In this document: positions 35,720-45,084 of the stretch, piece after piece
How positions within the stretch are numbered: the first letter of the stretch is position 1
Layout of the letters: every line of letters begins with the position of its first letter
Source: an uncultured Bacteroidota bacterium
GTDB lineage: Bacteria > Bacteroidota > Bacteroidia > AKYH767-A > 2013-40CM-41-45
Assembly (NCBI GenBank): GCA_937871435.1
Contig: CALMQM010000122.1
Coordinates: forward strand, 16,302-80,301
Length of the DNA stretch: 64,000 nt
Direction: 5' to 3'
Position numbers and translations under genes: made by a program
The notes under the pieces: model-generated
Database searches by the model: none
Seen by the model: the letters and a program-made list of their open reading frames with translations, nothing else
Told to the model about the DNA's origin: nothing

Positions 35720-36961
35720 ATGAAAAACACTTCTCTTAAGGCAGAACAAAAACAATACTTTATTCTAAGTGCTCTGTTATTTTCCTTATTCTTTTTTATT
35801 CTGCCGCGATCAGGTTTTTACAGTGACTTGAAGTGCTTTTCAAATTGGGCAACTTATTCCAGTCAGCACGGTATTGGAAATATTTATGATTCTGATTCAG
35901 ATTATTTGCCACTGTATCAATACATCTTATTCTTATTCGGTAAGTTTATACACATTCCTGAAAAAATTGAACTATATAATTACAACCTGAAGTTAATTAC
36001 CCTTCCCTTTCATTTCATATCTGGTTATTTTATTTTCAGATTGATTCGTAATTACTACCCAAATTCTGAAGCCGCATTATACAGGACTTTGTTTTATCTC
36101 ATCAATTTTGTCGTTCTCTACAATACACTTGTCTGGGGACAAACAGATGATATACTCACATGTTTCGTATTCGGTTCTTTTTACTTTGCATACATTAAAA
36201 AAATATTTCCCTCTTTGTTAGCTATTTTGCTTGCACTTAACTTCAAACTTCAGGGAATTGTTTTCATACCATTAATTGGCTTGATGCTCTTGCCTGAAAT
36301 TATTTCCAGGTTTTCCTGGCGAAACCTCCTTCTTTTGACTCTTCCTCTTATTGCAACTCAATTTCTGATTTTGATGCCATTTATCCTGTCGGGTACAGTG
36401 CATAAGGTGTGGTTTGTCGTTCGGCATTCCGTAGACCATTTCCCTGTTGTATCAATGAATGCATACAACATGTGGGAATTTTTATTGCCTCCTTCATTGG
36501 AAGGAACATTGGATAATATTCAATTCCTTGGAATAAGTTATAAGACCTGGGGATTGGTCACCTTTTCATCTCTGAGTTTCCTTAGCCTGTTACCATTGAT
36601 TAAGGTTGTCATAAGAAAAATCAAAAGGTTGCCGCACGAAGAAGTTTTATTGCAAAAGCTTGTGATCATTGCCGCTCTTTGTTCCTTGTTATTTTTTTAT
36701 TGCAACACACAAATGCACGAACGTTACTCGCATCCGGCTCTGATCTTTCTCATTCTCTATGGAATATTGAGTAAATCAACATTGCCTGTGGTGTTTGGAT
36801 GCGCGGCATATTTTTTAAATGTGGATGGAGTGTTGAGATCAATACCGTTCCAGCATTATGGTGTATTTATTTACTCCAGATCATTTGTTGCTTCATTGTA
36901 CCTCATCACCATCCTCTTGTTGTTCGCGGCTTTATACAATGTTCAAATTTTCAAAAAGTGA
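35720..36961 (+). CDS. Polytopic membrane protein, predicted GT-C glycosyltransferase
   Basis: A 413-residue protein with around ten hydrophobic helices. Early in the chain is the loop SGFYSDLKCFSNWATY, with an acidic residue at the usual GT-C catalytic position. Further on, YNTLVWGQTDDILTCF resembles the W-x-Q-x-D motif of the Gpi18/ALG6-like mannosyltransferases, and QMHERYSHPALIFL is a common C-terminal landmark of bacterial relatives. It lacks the C-terminal beta-sandwich of the three island proteins. It stands alone, with no GT2 partner adjacent. Donor and acceptor unknown. Confidence 0.75.
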   Translation: MKNTSLKAEQKQYFILSALLFSLFFFILPRSGFYSDLKCFSNWATYSSQHGIGNIYDSDSDYLPLYQYILFLFGKFIHIPEKIELYNYNLKLITLPFHFISGYFIFRLIRNYYPNSEAALYRTLFYLINFVVLYNTLVWGQTDDILTCFVFGSFYFAYIKKIFPSLLAILLALNFKLQGIVFIPLIGLMLLPEIISRFSWRNLLLLTLPLIATQFLILMPFILSGTVHKVWFVVRHSVDHFPVVSMNAYNMWEFLLPPSLEGTLDNIQFLGISYKTWGLVTFSSLSFLSLLPLIKVVIRKIKRLPHEEVLLQKLVIIAALCSLLFFYCNTQMHERYSHPALIFLILYGILSKSTLPVVFGCAAYFLNVDGVLRSIPFQHYGVFIYSRSFVASLYLITILLLFAALYNVQIFKK

Positions 36962-37113
36962 AGTTGGAATAATATAGAGAGCAATTCTAAAAGCAAGGAA
37001 GAGGTGATTTCTCCGGCGGTCCTTTGAAAAGAAGAGGGAAGAAAAAAGGGTACGAAGGTCTGAAGACGAGACACGAAAATAAACAAACTCTTCACCCTTC
37101 ACTCATCAACTAA

Positions 37114-37830
37114 CTAAGATATCCCCCGCTCACGCTTCACAGACTCATAGGCCTCGTTGATCTTCTTGAATTTTTCCTGCGCGTCTTTAGCATATTCGGG
37201 ACCAAGGTGATGAACTTTGTCCGGATGGTACTTCATCGCCATTCGTCTGTAAGCTTTTTTTAATTCTTCATCACTTGCAGTTTTTTCAATCTCAAGAATT
37301 TTGTAAACTGAGTCGGTGTCCTTAATGAACATCGCTTTCATACTTTCAAAATCTTTCTGACTAATTCCAATCAATACCGCTATCTGACCAATTACCGTCA
37401 GTTCAGGATTACTCACCTGTCCGTCTGATGCCGCTAGTCCAAACAACAAATGCAACAATTGCAATCGGGCCGATGTATCCACAAATTGTCTCACCTGCGC
37501 GCACACCGGACCGATTTCAATATCCTGATTCAGGATCTCACGAAAAAGAAGCATGCGTTCACGCGTATGCGCTTCGCCAAATTGCCGGGAGAAAAAGTTT
37601 TTTACATAATCCAGCTCCGACCGCATCACCTTCTGATCAGCTTTCATCACAGCTGCACACAATACCAGCAATGCTGCACTGAAATCATTCGGCAGAATAC
37701 TGGATCCGGATGAATATGTTTTCTTTCCTTCCTCTGTAATCGCTCCCAACGCAAATCCTATGATCCCTCCGATTGGTCCGCCAAGCGTCCAGCCAAGACC
37801 GCCTAAAATCCATTTGTTCCAGGTCGACAT
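37114..37830 (-). CDS. DjlA-like co-chaperone: TerB domain plus DnaJ domain
   Basis: A 238-residue protein. A glycine-rich N-terminal hydrophobic segment ([20 protein letters not shown]) probably inserts in the membrane, as in DjlA. The TerB-like helical domain spans about 45-155 ([32 protein letters not shown]). The C-terminal J domain has the essential HPD in [12 protein letters not shown], so it should stimulate a DnaK ATPase. A tellurite-resistance label from TerB alone would be misleading. It lies 9 bp after the von Willebrand A gene on the same strand, so the two are probably co-transcribed. Confidence 0.88.
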   Translation of the reverse strand: MSTWNKWILGGLGWTLGGPIGGIIGFALGAITEEGKKTYSSGSSILPNDFSAALLVLCAAVMKADQKVMRSELDYVKNFFSRQFGEAHTRERMLLFREILNQDIEIGPVCAQVRQFVDTSARLQLLHLLFGLAASDGQVSNPELTVIGQIAVLIGISQKDFESMKAMFIKDTDSVYKILEIEKTASDEELKKAYRRMAMKYHPDKVHHLGPEYAKDAQEKFKKINEAYESVKRERGIS

Positions 37831-37839
37831 AATTTCTGC

Positions 37840-38985
37840 TTAGTTAGTAGGACAATTGATCTGCTTTGCAATTAGCAATTCACGCAGTAAACGAATCGAA
37901 ATAATATCCAGCGTGCCCATAGTCTTTTCTACAATTTTCCCTTCGGCTTTGTCTTTCATTTCTTTCTCCGTAATCATATCCGCCATCATGGCACTTAGTT
38001 TTTTTCTCTCGTACTTTTTGTAAATAATATAAGCTTTCAATTGTTCGCTTGTCATTTTTTTACACGTATCACTCAATGTTTTTTTATCGACATCCATAAA
38101 AGCGACAGGATTTTTGTAATACAAATCTACCAGATCCCAGGCCGCATTTTTTTTCTGATAGTCGTCCGATATTTTATACAAAGCTCTATACCTGTATCCT
38201 TCCGTGTTGGTGATGTACACGTGGTTGTCTTCGTCAGTCAGCATTTTCCAGCGTTTGTATCCACCTTTTCCGTAGTACAAATAGGTGTTGTTGAATTTAC
38301 GGTTCAGTGTCCTGAATTTTTTCAAATCAAAACCATTCAACTGATCAAAGTACTTATTGCGAATGGAAATGGTACTCAGTTTTCCTCCACTATTCTCCGC
38401 GATTCGTTGCCATTGACGAACAGTTTTCCGTTCCCCGGGAACAGTACAATAAATAGGATAGATCGTCACACCTTCTGCACTGAGTTTTTCCATTGTGCGA
38501 TCAATGTTTTCTGCTCCCAACGTAACGTCACCATTTCCCACCAGGAAAATTATTTTAATCGCATCCGGATCTTTCGACCAGCTCACTTTTTTCAAACAAG
38601 TACTGAGAGCAGATCCAACATATTGATCACCCTTCTCTATTCGAGACGGAATTTTGTATAAAATATTGCTGAGCGGTTCAAAATCGGTTCCAAGATCACG
38701 AATCAGTTTTGCGTAGCCATTCGATTTTCCATAACTGAATCTTGAATATGCCACCACCCCGATTCTGTAATTCGGCACTGGCTGACATCTGGAAAAAAAA
38801 TACCAATAGTCCCAAATGTGATTGCGTAAATGATCGATCAATCCATTGGCACTACTACTCAAATCAAGACAGAATACTACATCAACAGTCTGTCCGGTTG
38901 ATTTCTGTGAATACACAGGGGAAGAGCGAAGAAGAGTAAAGAAGAGAAGGGATAAAAAAATCCTGAAAAACTGTTTTTGATGCAC
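37840..38985 (-). CDS. Exported von Willebrand factor A domain protein
   Basis: A 381-residue protein with a signal peptide (FFRIFLSLLFFTLLRSS, cleaved near VYSQ). The VWA domain follows at once, with an intact MIDAS D41-L-S43-S-S45 motif and a conserved IIFLVGNGDVTLG strand. The C-terminal 150 residues are lysine-rich and helical with no recognised domain. The start is GTG 38985, supported by the signal peptide. A -7 box (TACCTTTG on this strand, 39016-39023) lies 30 bp upstream. Probably a periplasmic or surface ligand-binding protein; the ligand is unknown. Confidence 0.85.
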   Translation of the reverse strand: MHQKQFFRIFLSLLFFTLLRSSPVYSQKSTGQTVDVVFCLDLSSSANGLIDHLRNHIWDYWYFFSRCQPVPNYRIGVVAYSRFSYGKSNGYAKLIRDLGTDFEPLSNILYKIPSRIEKGDQYVGSALSTCLKKVSWSKDPDAIKIIFLVGNGDVTLGAENIDRTMEKLSAEGVTIYPIYCTVPGERKTVRQWQRIAENSGGKLSTISIRNKYFDQLNGFDLKKFRTLNRKFNNTYLYYGKGGYKRWKMLTDEDNHVYITNTEGYRYRALYKISDDYQKKNAAWDLVDLYYKNPVAFMDVDKKTLSDTCKKMTSEQLKAYIIYKKYERKKLSAMMADMITEKEMKDKAEGKIVEKTMGTLDIISIRLLRELLIAKQINCPTN

Positions 38986-39015
38986 GTGAATCCAAATAAA
39001 TCGTCAATGGGGCTG

Positions 39016-39052
39016 CAAAGGTAGTAAACGCCGAAAATTCTGGATACCTTTG
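39016..39052. promoter_or_regulatory. Compact divergent promoter pair
   Basis: TACCTTTG on the minus strand (39023-39016) faces the VWA gene, and TACCTTTG on the plus strand (39045-39052) faces the gene at 39060. Both match TAnnTTTG. Together with flanking bases they form the 9-bp inverted repeat GCAAAGGTA/TACCTTTGC. Only 21 bp separate the boxes, so the two -33 regions must overlap. Confidence 0.55.
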
Positions 39053-39059
39053 CAGCGAT

Positions 39060-39416
39060 ATGGATATTCTTGATTTGCAGCTTTTAAAGTCCAGATGGGA
39101 GCGACTCTTGCTGATTCTGAGCGATCGTTTCGGTGAAGAGCCGGATCTTCAGGCTCTGCTTTTTTTGATCGGTGTGCAGGAACTTGGTCAGGGTCCACAG
39201 AAATATAGCAAGGATGAAAAGCAGGATCTGATGCACATCGCTACCTGTAAACTTCTCAGTCAATTTGGATATTATACACTTATTGGCGCCGATGAAAACG
39301 GTTGGCCCAACTGGCAACTAAGCCAAAAACTGCCGCCACTGACTTTGCGCGAGCAAGACTTACTGCTGAAACAGGCTATTGTAGATTATTTTGAAAATGA
39401 GGCAGGAATTAATTAG
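39060..39416 (+). CDS. Conserved hypothetical protein
   Basis: A 118-residue soluble, helical protein (LQLLKSRWERLLLILSDRFG; FLIGVQELGQGPQKYSKDEK). No signal peptide, membrane helix or known motif. The ATG lies 7 bp after a consensus -7 box, so its mRNA may have almost no leader. It is divergent from the VWA-DjlA operon and shares its promoter region. The HIATCKLLSQFGYY stretch looks well conserved in style, and the ORF has normal codon use. Function unknown. Confidence 0.75.
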   Translation: MDILDLQLLKSRWERLLLILSDRFGEEPDLQALLFLIGVQELGQGPQKYSKDEKQDLMHIATCKLLSQFGYYTLIGADENGWPNWQLSQKLPPLTLREQDLLLKQAIVDYFENEAGIN

Positions 39417-39499
39417 AAACGAGGTAATTAATTGGATGTAAGTGTCTTAAAACACTGTTGGCATTTAAAATTGGGAAGAGGGACGTAAAAAGGGGACGG

Positions 39500-39590
39500 G
39501 GGACTGGGGACGAGGGACGTTTAAGCAGTGACGAGGGACTGGGGACGAGGGACGTTTAAGCAGTGATGAGGGAGTAGGGACGAGGGACGG
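39500..39590. repeat. 35-bp tandem repeat of the GGGACGA family
   Basis: Two full 35-bp copies (39500-39534, 39535-39569), each made of GGGACTGGGGACGAGGGACG followed by TTTAAGCAGTGACGA or TTTAAGCAGTGATGA, plus a 21-bp partial third copy. Further GGGACG units precede it from about 39480. It fills most of the 212-bp gap between 39416 and 39629. Confidence 0.9.
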
Positions 39591-39628
39591 AAAAAAAAGC
39601 TCTTCACTCTTCATTTTTCCTCTCGAAC

Positions 39629-39991
39629 TCAGAGCCGTGCAGTTTCATTCACTGTTTCGTGTTCTTTCAGACGAATAAATCCACGAGCAGTGTCGGCATT
39701 TTTCACAACGATGTAATTCAAAAAAGCTTCCTGTTCAAAGTCAAATTCAGCTTTTCCCGCAGCATCACTGGGTTTGGTTACTCTTACATTAGCCTTTACA
39801 CCATTGGTTGTATTCACTGCTGTATCCTGCCAAAGAGTAACACTGGCAGCCTGCACAGGTCTGGCCAGAGAATCTAAAACTGTCACAATAGCCCGGGTTG
39901 GACCATCCTTTTTACAAGACAAAAAAGTCATCACGGCAAAAACGCAAACCATAACCAAGCCTGTAAACAGACCACTTCTTTCTTTATTCAT
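39629..39991 (-). CDS. Small hypothetical lipoprotein
   Basis: A 120-residue lipoprotein. Signal: GLVMVCVFAVMTFLSC with lipobox C26, followed by KKDG. The mature part (IVTVLDSLARPVQAASVTLW; AEFDFEQEAFLNYIVV) looks like a carboxypeptidase-regulatory-like or Ig-type beta-sandwich, typical of small Bacteroidota surface or periplasmic lipoproteins. It is divergent from the cyclophilin gene 57 bp away. The gene pair sits between two GGGACGA-family arrays in inverted orientation. Function unknown. Confidence 0.75.
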   Translation of the reverse strand: MNKERSGLFTGLVMVCVFAVMTFLSCKKDGPTRAIVTVLDSLARPVQAASVTLWQDTAVNTTNGVKANVRVTKPSDAAGKAEFDFEQEAFLNYIVVKNADTARGFIRLKEHETVNETARL

Positions 39992-40048
39992 CTGATTTTG
40001 GTTAATATTGTGGGCTCAGCCCAACATACTACAAAAATAACAGAAAAA

Positions 40049-40729
40049 ATGAAGAAGTCCATACTCTTTCTTACTCTCTTTTTGTTAACCGTAAAACTGA
40101 CCCTTGCTCAACAGGATTCTGCAAGAACAATGAATGACAGCGTTGCCACTGACAGAATGGTTTTGATCAGTACTGATTATGGCGATATGAAGGTGAAGTT
40201 GTACAATGCAACTCCTCAGCATCGTGATAATTTTATCAAACTCGTCGCAGCCGGATTCTACGACAGTTTGCTTTTTCATCGCGTCATCAAAGGCTTTATG
40301 ATCCAGGGCGGAGATCCTGAATCAAAGCATGCACCGGCCGGACAGATGCTCGGTAACGGAGATGTCGGCTATACTATTCCTGCTGAATTTGTGGATTCAT
40401 TGTTCCATAAAAAAGGTGCTTTGTGCGCGGCTCGTACAGAAAATCCTGAAAAAGCTTCCAGCGGATGCCAGTTTTATATTGTACAAGGACAAGCATACAC
40501 TCCGGAACAAATGAACATGATGGAAATGCAGCGACGGATGAAAATTGGTGAGGCGCAAAAAGTTGTTTACTCAACTATTGGCGGCACACCATTTCTGGAT
40601 CATAACTATACCGTTTTCGGTGAAGTGGTAGAAGGACTTGATGTGATTGATAAAATTGCAGCAGTTCAAACAGCCCCGGGTGATCGTCCTGTACAAGACG
40701 TGAGAATGAAAATGAAAGTGATTCAATGA
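40049..40729 (+). CDS. Exported cyclophilin-type peptidyl-prolyl isomerase
   Basis: Catalyses proline cis-trans isomerisation, here in the periplasm. I start at ATG 40049 (226 residues), which gives a clean signal peptide MKKSILFLTLFLLTVKLTLAQ; an in-frame TTG further upstream would bury it. The cyclophilin core shows FYDSLLFHRVIKGFMIQGGDP with the catalytic arginine in FHRVI, SSGCQFYIV and LDHNYTVFGEVVEGLDVIDK. It carries a small insertion around PEQMNMMEMQRRMKIGEAQ that appears in several Bacteroidota homologues. Identification is firm; client proteins unknown. Confidence 0.92.
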   Translation: MKKSILFLTLFLLTVKLTLAQQDSARTMNDSVATDRMVLISTDYGDMKVKLYNATPQHRDNFIKLVAAGFYDSLLFHRVIKGFMIQGGDPESKHAPAGQMLGNGDVGYTIPAEFVDSLFHKKGALCAARTENPEKASSGCQFYIVQGQAYTPEQMNMMEMQRRMKIGEAQKVVYSTIGGTPFLDHNYTVFGEVVEGLDVIDKIAAVQTAPGDRPVQDVRMKMKVIQ

Positions 40730-40803
40730 TAAAAATTATGATTGTTGATTGATGATTTTGGATTGGGAATTGAAATAACAGTTAGAAAAACCACAAACAA
40801 CAA

Positions 40804-40891
40804 CTCCTCCCTCGTCCCTCGTCCCTCGTCCCTCGTTCATCGTCCCTCGTTCATCGTCCCCCGTCCCCCGTCCCTCGTCCCCTGTCCCTCT
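40804..40891. repeat. CGTCCCT array abutting pheS
   Basis: About eleven CGTCCCT, CGTTCAT and CGTCCCC units in tandem, ending six bases before the pheS ATG (TTAAAAG precedes it). The array is complementary to 39500-39590. A weaker ATTGTTGATTGATG stretch lies at 40739-40755. Confidence 0.9.
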
Positions 40892-40897
40892 TAAAAG

Positions 40898-41932
40898 ATG
40901 CAAGAAAAGATCAAAGAACTCATTACCGAAGTAGAATCCTACACTGCCACTACCAAAGAGGCATTGGAAACTTTCCGCTTGAAATTTCTTTCCAAGAAAG
41001 GAATACTCACCGATCTTTTTGCTGAGATGAAAAACATTCAACCGGATCAACGCAAAGCGTTCGGACAACTGGTGAATGAGTTGAAGGTAAAAGCAGAGGA
41101 GAAGATGAGTGTTTTTCAATCTGCTCTCGAAGATGCATCTGAGTCGGCTGCAGGAAGCGGATTGGATCTTACACTTCCGGCGGAACCGCTTCCTCTTGGT
41201 TCTCGTCATCCAATTTCATTGACGAAGAACCGGATATTGGATATTTTCAAACGCATTGGTTTCACCGTTTCTGACGGACCGGAAATAGAAGATGACTGGC
41301 ATAATTTCTCTGCATTGAATTTTCCGGAGAATCATCCGGCGCGTGATATGCAGGATACTTTCTTTATTGAACAAAACGAGGGAAGTGATTCGATAGCATT
41401 GCGAACACACACTTCTTCAGTTCAGGTAAGAGTGATGGAATCCTCCAAACCTCCGATTCGTATTCTCGCTCCCGGAAGAGTGTACAGGAATGAAGCCATT
41501 TCAGCACGCGCACATTGTTTCTTTCATCAGGTGGAAGGATTGTATATAGATGAAGGAGTTTCTTTCGCTGATATGAAACAAAGCTTATTGTATTTCGCGG
41601 AGGAAATGTTCGGTAAAGGAACAGAGATTCGTCTACGACCTTCGTATTTTCCATTCACAGAACCTTCCGCTGAAATGGATGTGACCTGCAGCATTTGCAA
41701 AGGTAAAGGATGCAATGTTTGTAAGTACACAGGATGGCTGGAAATCATGGGTTGTGGAATGGTCGATCCGAATGTTCTGAAGAACTGCAATATTGATCCT
41801 GAAAAATATACCGGCTATGCATTCGGAATGGGAATTGAACGTATCGCCATGTTGTTGTACAATGTGAAAGACCTCCGTCTCTTCTCTGAAAATGATGTGC
41901 GCTTTCTTTCACAGTTCCGGGGTGAGAATTAG
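40898..41932 (+). CDS. pheS: Phenylalanine--tRNA ligase alpha subunit
   Basis: Catalytic subunit of the alpha2-beta2 phenylalanyl-tRNA synthetase. The 344-residue protein has an N-terminal coiled-coil region (1-90, tRNA binding) and the class II core: [51 protein letters not shown] (motif 2) and [14 protein letters not shown] (motif 3). A C-x2-C-x4-C-x2-C knuckle, [12 protein letters not shown], sits in the catalytic domain; I have seen it in other Bacteroidota PheS and it may bind zinc. The beta subunit gene is not in the window. The ATG directly follows the CGTCCCT array. Confidence 0.97.
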   Translation: MQEKIKELITEVESYTATTKEALETFRLKFLSKKGILTDLFAEMKNIQPDQRKAFGQLVNELKVKAEEKMSVFQSALEDASESAAGSGLDLTLPAEPLPLGSRHPISLTKNRILDIFKRIGFTVSDGPEIEDDWHNFSALNFPENHPARDMQDTFFIEQNEGSDSIALRTHTSSVQVRVMESSKPPIRILAPGRVYRNEAISARAHCFFHQVEGLYIDEGVSFADMKQSLLYFAEEMFGKGTEIRLRPSYFPFTEPSAEMDVTCSICKGKGCNVCKYTGWLEIMGCGMVDPNVLKNCNIDPEKYTGYAFGMGIERIAMLLYNVKDLRLFSENDVRFLSQFRGEN

Positions 41933-42185
41933 TGATCCTCTTTTGTTATATCAACAAGTCTTACCGGGAATACTTTCAGAATTTTCTTATGAAGGATTTT
42001 TGATACTGTCTTTAAATTCACTCATTCTGTATTTCAGAATAAACTGTTGATGAATTTATATTCAGCATATGTGTCTGTTTGAAACCAAATACTACTTTTA
42101 TTTTCGAAAGAGTTTCTGATCACTTGCATTACAATCCTATCCTCAAATACGAATCCTGATTTCTTAAGAAATTTTCTCCGCTACT

Positions 42186-44468
42186 ATGAGATACTGTTAC
42201 TTTTATCTCTTTCTGTTTTTTCTTCTCTTATGGAATGTTGTTTCTTATGCTCAGGAACCTACGTACCGCCCGGTGAGAATAGGACAGGAGATTTCATTCG
42301 ACGGTAAGCTGGATGAACCCGAATGGAACCAGGCAGAATCGATAGAGGATTTTATGCAGGAAGATCCATTCGCAGGTGCTATCCCGACGGAACGGACACA
42401 ATGTTACATGCTCTATACTGATGAATATTTATTTGTTGGTGTACGTGCATTCGATCATGATCCTTCGGCAATTTTACGCTACGGACTTGAGAGAGATTAT
42501 GACATCAATAAAGATGACGGTGTAGCTTTTGTAATAGATACTTATAACGACAAAAGTTCCGGATTGATTTTCGTGACCAATACATTGGGCGCCCGTTGGG
42601 ACGAGGAATTCACCAGCGATGGAGGGAACGAAAATGAAAATTACAATACATTTTGGGACGCGAAATCCAATGTGGATTCATTGGGATATACTGTGGAATT
42701 CAGAATTCCATTTTCTTCTTTGCGATTTCAAAGCAAGGATACTGTGACGATGGGTTTTCGTTTTGTTCGACTGATCAAGAGAAAAAATGAATACCTGATC
42801 TATCCAAAATGTGATGTAAAAATCAGCAGTCCGTACTTCAAAGTATCTCTTGGAAGAGAAATGCAATTTACAGGATTGAAAACACACAAACCATTTTATA
42901 TCATTCCATATGCCATTGCCGGCTTCGCGCAAAGTAGTCAGCTCACCACAGCAGGTGATCGTTACGAAACAGTAAATGAATGGATCCCACGCAAACATTT
43001 TACTTCCAATGAAACACTGGATAAAATTATCAGCAATATCGGGACAGATGTGAAATATGGCCTGAGTAAAAATTTTACGCTTGATTTTACAGTGAACACA
43101 GATTTCGCACAGGCGGAAGTTGACAACAGGATCATCAATCTTAGTAAATACGAAGTAAATCTTCCTGAGAAAAGAGGTTTCTTCCTTGAGTCAAGAAACT
43201 ATCTGGGATACAGTTTTGGTTCCGGTGCCCAAATGTTCATTTCCAGAAGTATTGGCAGGGAAAATAATCAGGTAGTACCTATCATTACCGGTGCGCGTGT
43301 AACAGGAAAGAGTCACGGCTGGCAAATGGGTTTTCTGGAAATGCAAACAAAAGCGATCAAAGATGCAGGTATCGATCCGCATAACTTTTTTGTTTTCAGA
43401 ACAAGGAAAGATATTGACAAGCTGGGAAGTTTTGTTGGAGGAATTGTCACCAACCGTTACAATACTAATTCCGGACAGGAATCGGGACAAACAATTGGCT
43501 GGGATGTTGTGAAATTTATTAACCGACAAGTCGTGCTGGTAGGAGGTATGGTTGGAACGTTTGAATCACTCAAATTTTCTCCTTCGAATACAAACTTCTG
43601 GACAACTCCGATGCATTATGAAATCGCGATTTTCCGCAATGCGCGTGAAGGTTGGTTTTACAATCTGCAACAGGATTATATCGGAGAAAAGTTCAGACCC
43701 TTGATGGGATTTATATATGAAAATGATTTGTGGAATACCAATGCTGGTATTGGAAAACAATACAATGCCGGAAGTGCGAGTAAAATCCAGTATGTTTCTG
43801 TGAGTCTTAATTCCAACTTTAAAGCGAAAGCAATTTCAGGGATTACCGAAACACGTTACATTGATGCCAAATCCGTTATAACCTGGAAGAGCGGAGCGGA
43901 GTTGTCAATCATTCCTTATTCTTATCAGGAAGACAGAATTTTCGATTCATTTGAATTAGGAAAAGACATTACCATAGAGCCCGGACTATACCGCATGATC
44001 ACTTCATCCTTCAACCTCACTGGTCCGACGAAGAGTAATGTCAAATCTTCTATTGGTGTAACGGCGGGAAAATTCTACAGCGGAGACAGGATTTCTGTTA
44101 CTCCTTCATTGTTATACAATTTTTCCAGCCACCTTCTTGCCGGCATTGATTATGAATTCAACCATATTCAGTTTCCTGAAAGTTTTTCATTTTACAGAGA
44201 CGGATTATTTGAAACCAACCTTGTCCGACTCAACGTGTCGTATTATTTCTCACCGAAATTTTCTGTGAAACTGTTTACGCAATATGAAGACATTTCAAAC
44301 GAAATCAGCAGTAATCTGCGGGTTCGTTACAATCCTCAAGAAGGAACGGATTTGTATGTAGTGTTTAATCAGGGATTAAATACTGATCGAAATATTTACC
44401 AGCCGCACAAAGAATTAATTCAGGAGCAAGCGGTAACTGTAAAATTCATTCGGACAATTGGTTTGTGA
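42186..44468 (+). CDS. DUF5916 outer-membrane protein with CBM9-like N-terminal domain
   Basis: A 760-residue exported protein. Signal peptide: FLFFLLLWNVVSYAQ. The N-terminal 200 residues match the CBM9-like fold of DUF5916 proteins (FDGKLDEPEWNQAESIEDF; DEYLFVGVRAFDHDP; DDGVAFVIDTYNDKSSG). The rest is beta-strand rich, with alternating hydrophobic and aromatic segments ending in VKFIRTIGL, consistent with an outer-membrane barrel. No function is established for the family. It is a single gene with a 253-bp upstream region holding no clear promoter, convergent with the acetyltransferase at 44510. Confidence 0.88.
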   Translation: MRYCYFYLFLFFLLLWNVVSYAQEPTYRPVRIGQEISFDGKLDEPEWNQAESIEDFMQEDPFAGAIPTERTQCYMLYTDEYLFVGVRAFDHDPSAILRYGLERDYDINKDDGVAFVIDTYNDKSSGLIFVTNTLGARWDEEFTSDGGNENENYNTFWDAKSNVDSLGYTVEFRIPFSSLRFQSKDTVTMGFRFVRLIKRKNEYLIYPKCDVKISSPYFKVSLGREMQFTGLKTHKPFYIIPYAIAGFAQSSQLTTAGDRYETVNEWIPRKHFTSNETLDKIISNIGTDVKYGLSKNFTLDFTVNTDFAQAEVDNRIINLSKYEVNLPEKRGFFLESRNYLGYSFGSGAQMFISRSIGRENNQVVPIITGARVTGKSHGWQMGFLEMQTKAIKDAGIDPHNFFVFRTRKDIDKLGSFVGGIVTNRYNTNSGQESGQTIGWDVVKFINRQVVLVGGMVGTFESLKFSPSNTNFWTTPMHYEIAIFRNAREGWFYNLQQDYIGEKFRPLMGFIYENDLWNTNAGIGKQYNAGSASKIQYVSVSLNSNFKAKAISGITETRYIDAKSVITWKSGAELSIIPYSYQEDRIFDSFELGKDITIEPGLYRMITSSFNLTGPTKSNVKSSIGVTAGKFYSGDRISVTPSLLYNFSSHLLAGIDYEFNHIQFPESFSFYRDGLFETNLVRLNVSYYFSPKFSVKLFTQYEDISNEISSNLRVRYNPQEGTDLYVVFNQGLNTDRNIYQPHKELIQEQAVTVKFIRTIGL

Positions 44469-44509
44469 ATGATTTCAAACAACCTTCCATAAATTCCTGG
44501 CAGTATACT

Positions 44510-45070
44510 TCAAACAGAATAATTGAGAAGAGAATAAATTACCGAATCCAGGAATTTTCCATCGTAGTAATAATTTTCTTTAAAATGCGCTTCTTTTCGA
44601 AAGCCGACTTTCTCCAATAATTTTGCGGAGGCTATGTTGGAAGGATTAATGTTTGCTTCTACTGAATGCAGATTGATTTGTTTGAAGCCAAAATCCAGCA
44701 CAAATTGAATTGCTTCAGTCATCAAACCCTGTTGATGATACGCTGAATCCAACAGATATCCTATTTCTGCACGGTAATTCATGGCATCAATTTTCCAGAA
44801 ACCTATTGTTCCGATAAATCGTTTGTCTGACTTGTGTACTATTCCCCAGGTAATGGAACTGCTATTTTCAATTCCTTCTTCTATCAATCGAATCAGAGCC
44901 TCCACTTCTTCCACATTTTTTGCCAACGGTCGGTCGAGGTAACGCATCACTGCCGGATCTGTACGGAAATTGTATAAAAGAGGAGCATCAGAAATGTCTA
45001 ACTTTCTCATCGTAAGACGAGATGTTTCAATCAGTGGGAACGAAGAAAAATCAAGATTCTGGTTTTGCAT
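44510..45070 (-). CDS. GNAT acetyltransferase, RimJ/RimL-like
   Basis: A 186-residue acetyl-CoA-dependent N-acetyltransferase. The family landmarks are FPLIETSRLTMRKLDISD at the start, GTIGFWKIDAMNYRAEIGYL and the acetyl-CoA loop HQQGLMTEAIQFVLDFGF, followed by VEANINPSNIASAKLLEKVGF. This resembles the RimJ/RimL group that acetylates ribosomal or other protein N-termini, or amino sugars. It is last of three minus-strand genes (GT87-like, MmcQ/YjbR, GNAT) with a 14-bp gap before it. Substrate unknown. Confidence 0.88.
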   Translation of the reverse strand: MQNQNLDFSSFPLIETSRLTMRKLDISDAPLLYNFRTDPAVMRYLDRPLAKNVEEVEALIRLIEEGIENSSSITWGIVHKSDKRFIGTIGFWKIDAMNYRAEIGYLLDSAYHQQGLMTEAIQFVLDFGFKQINLHSVEANINPSNIASAKLLEKVGFRKEAHFKENYYYDGKFLDSVIYSLLNYSV

Positions 45071-45084
45071 AGGAAAGCTCCGGA

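Noticed and set aside
37114..37830. Tellurite resistance role from the TerB-like domain
   Set aside because: TerB-like helices occur in DjlA-type co-chaperones; the J domain and membrane segment explain the protein better.
39998..40048. TTG start for the cyclophilin gene
   Set aside because: Would bury the signal peptide; ATG 40049 gives a normal exported protein.
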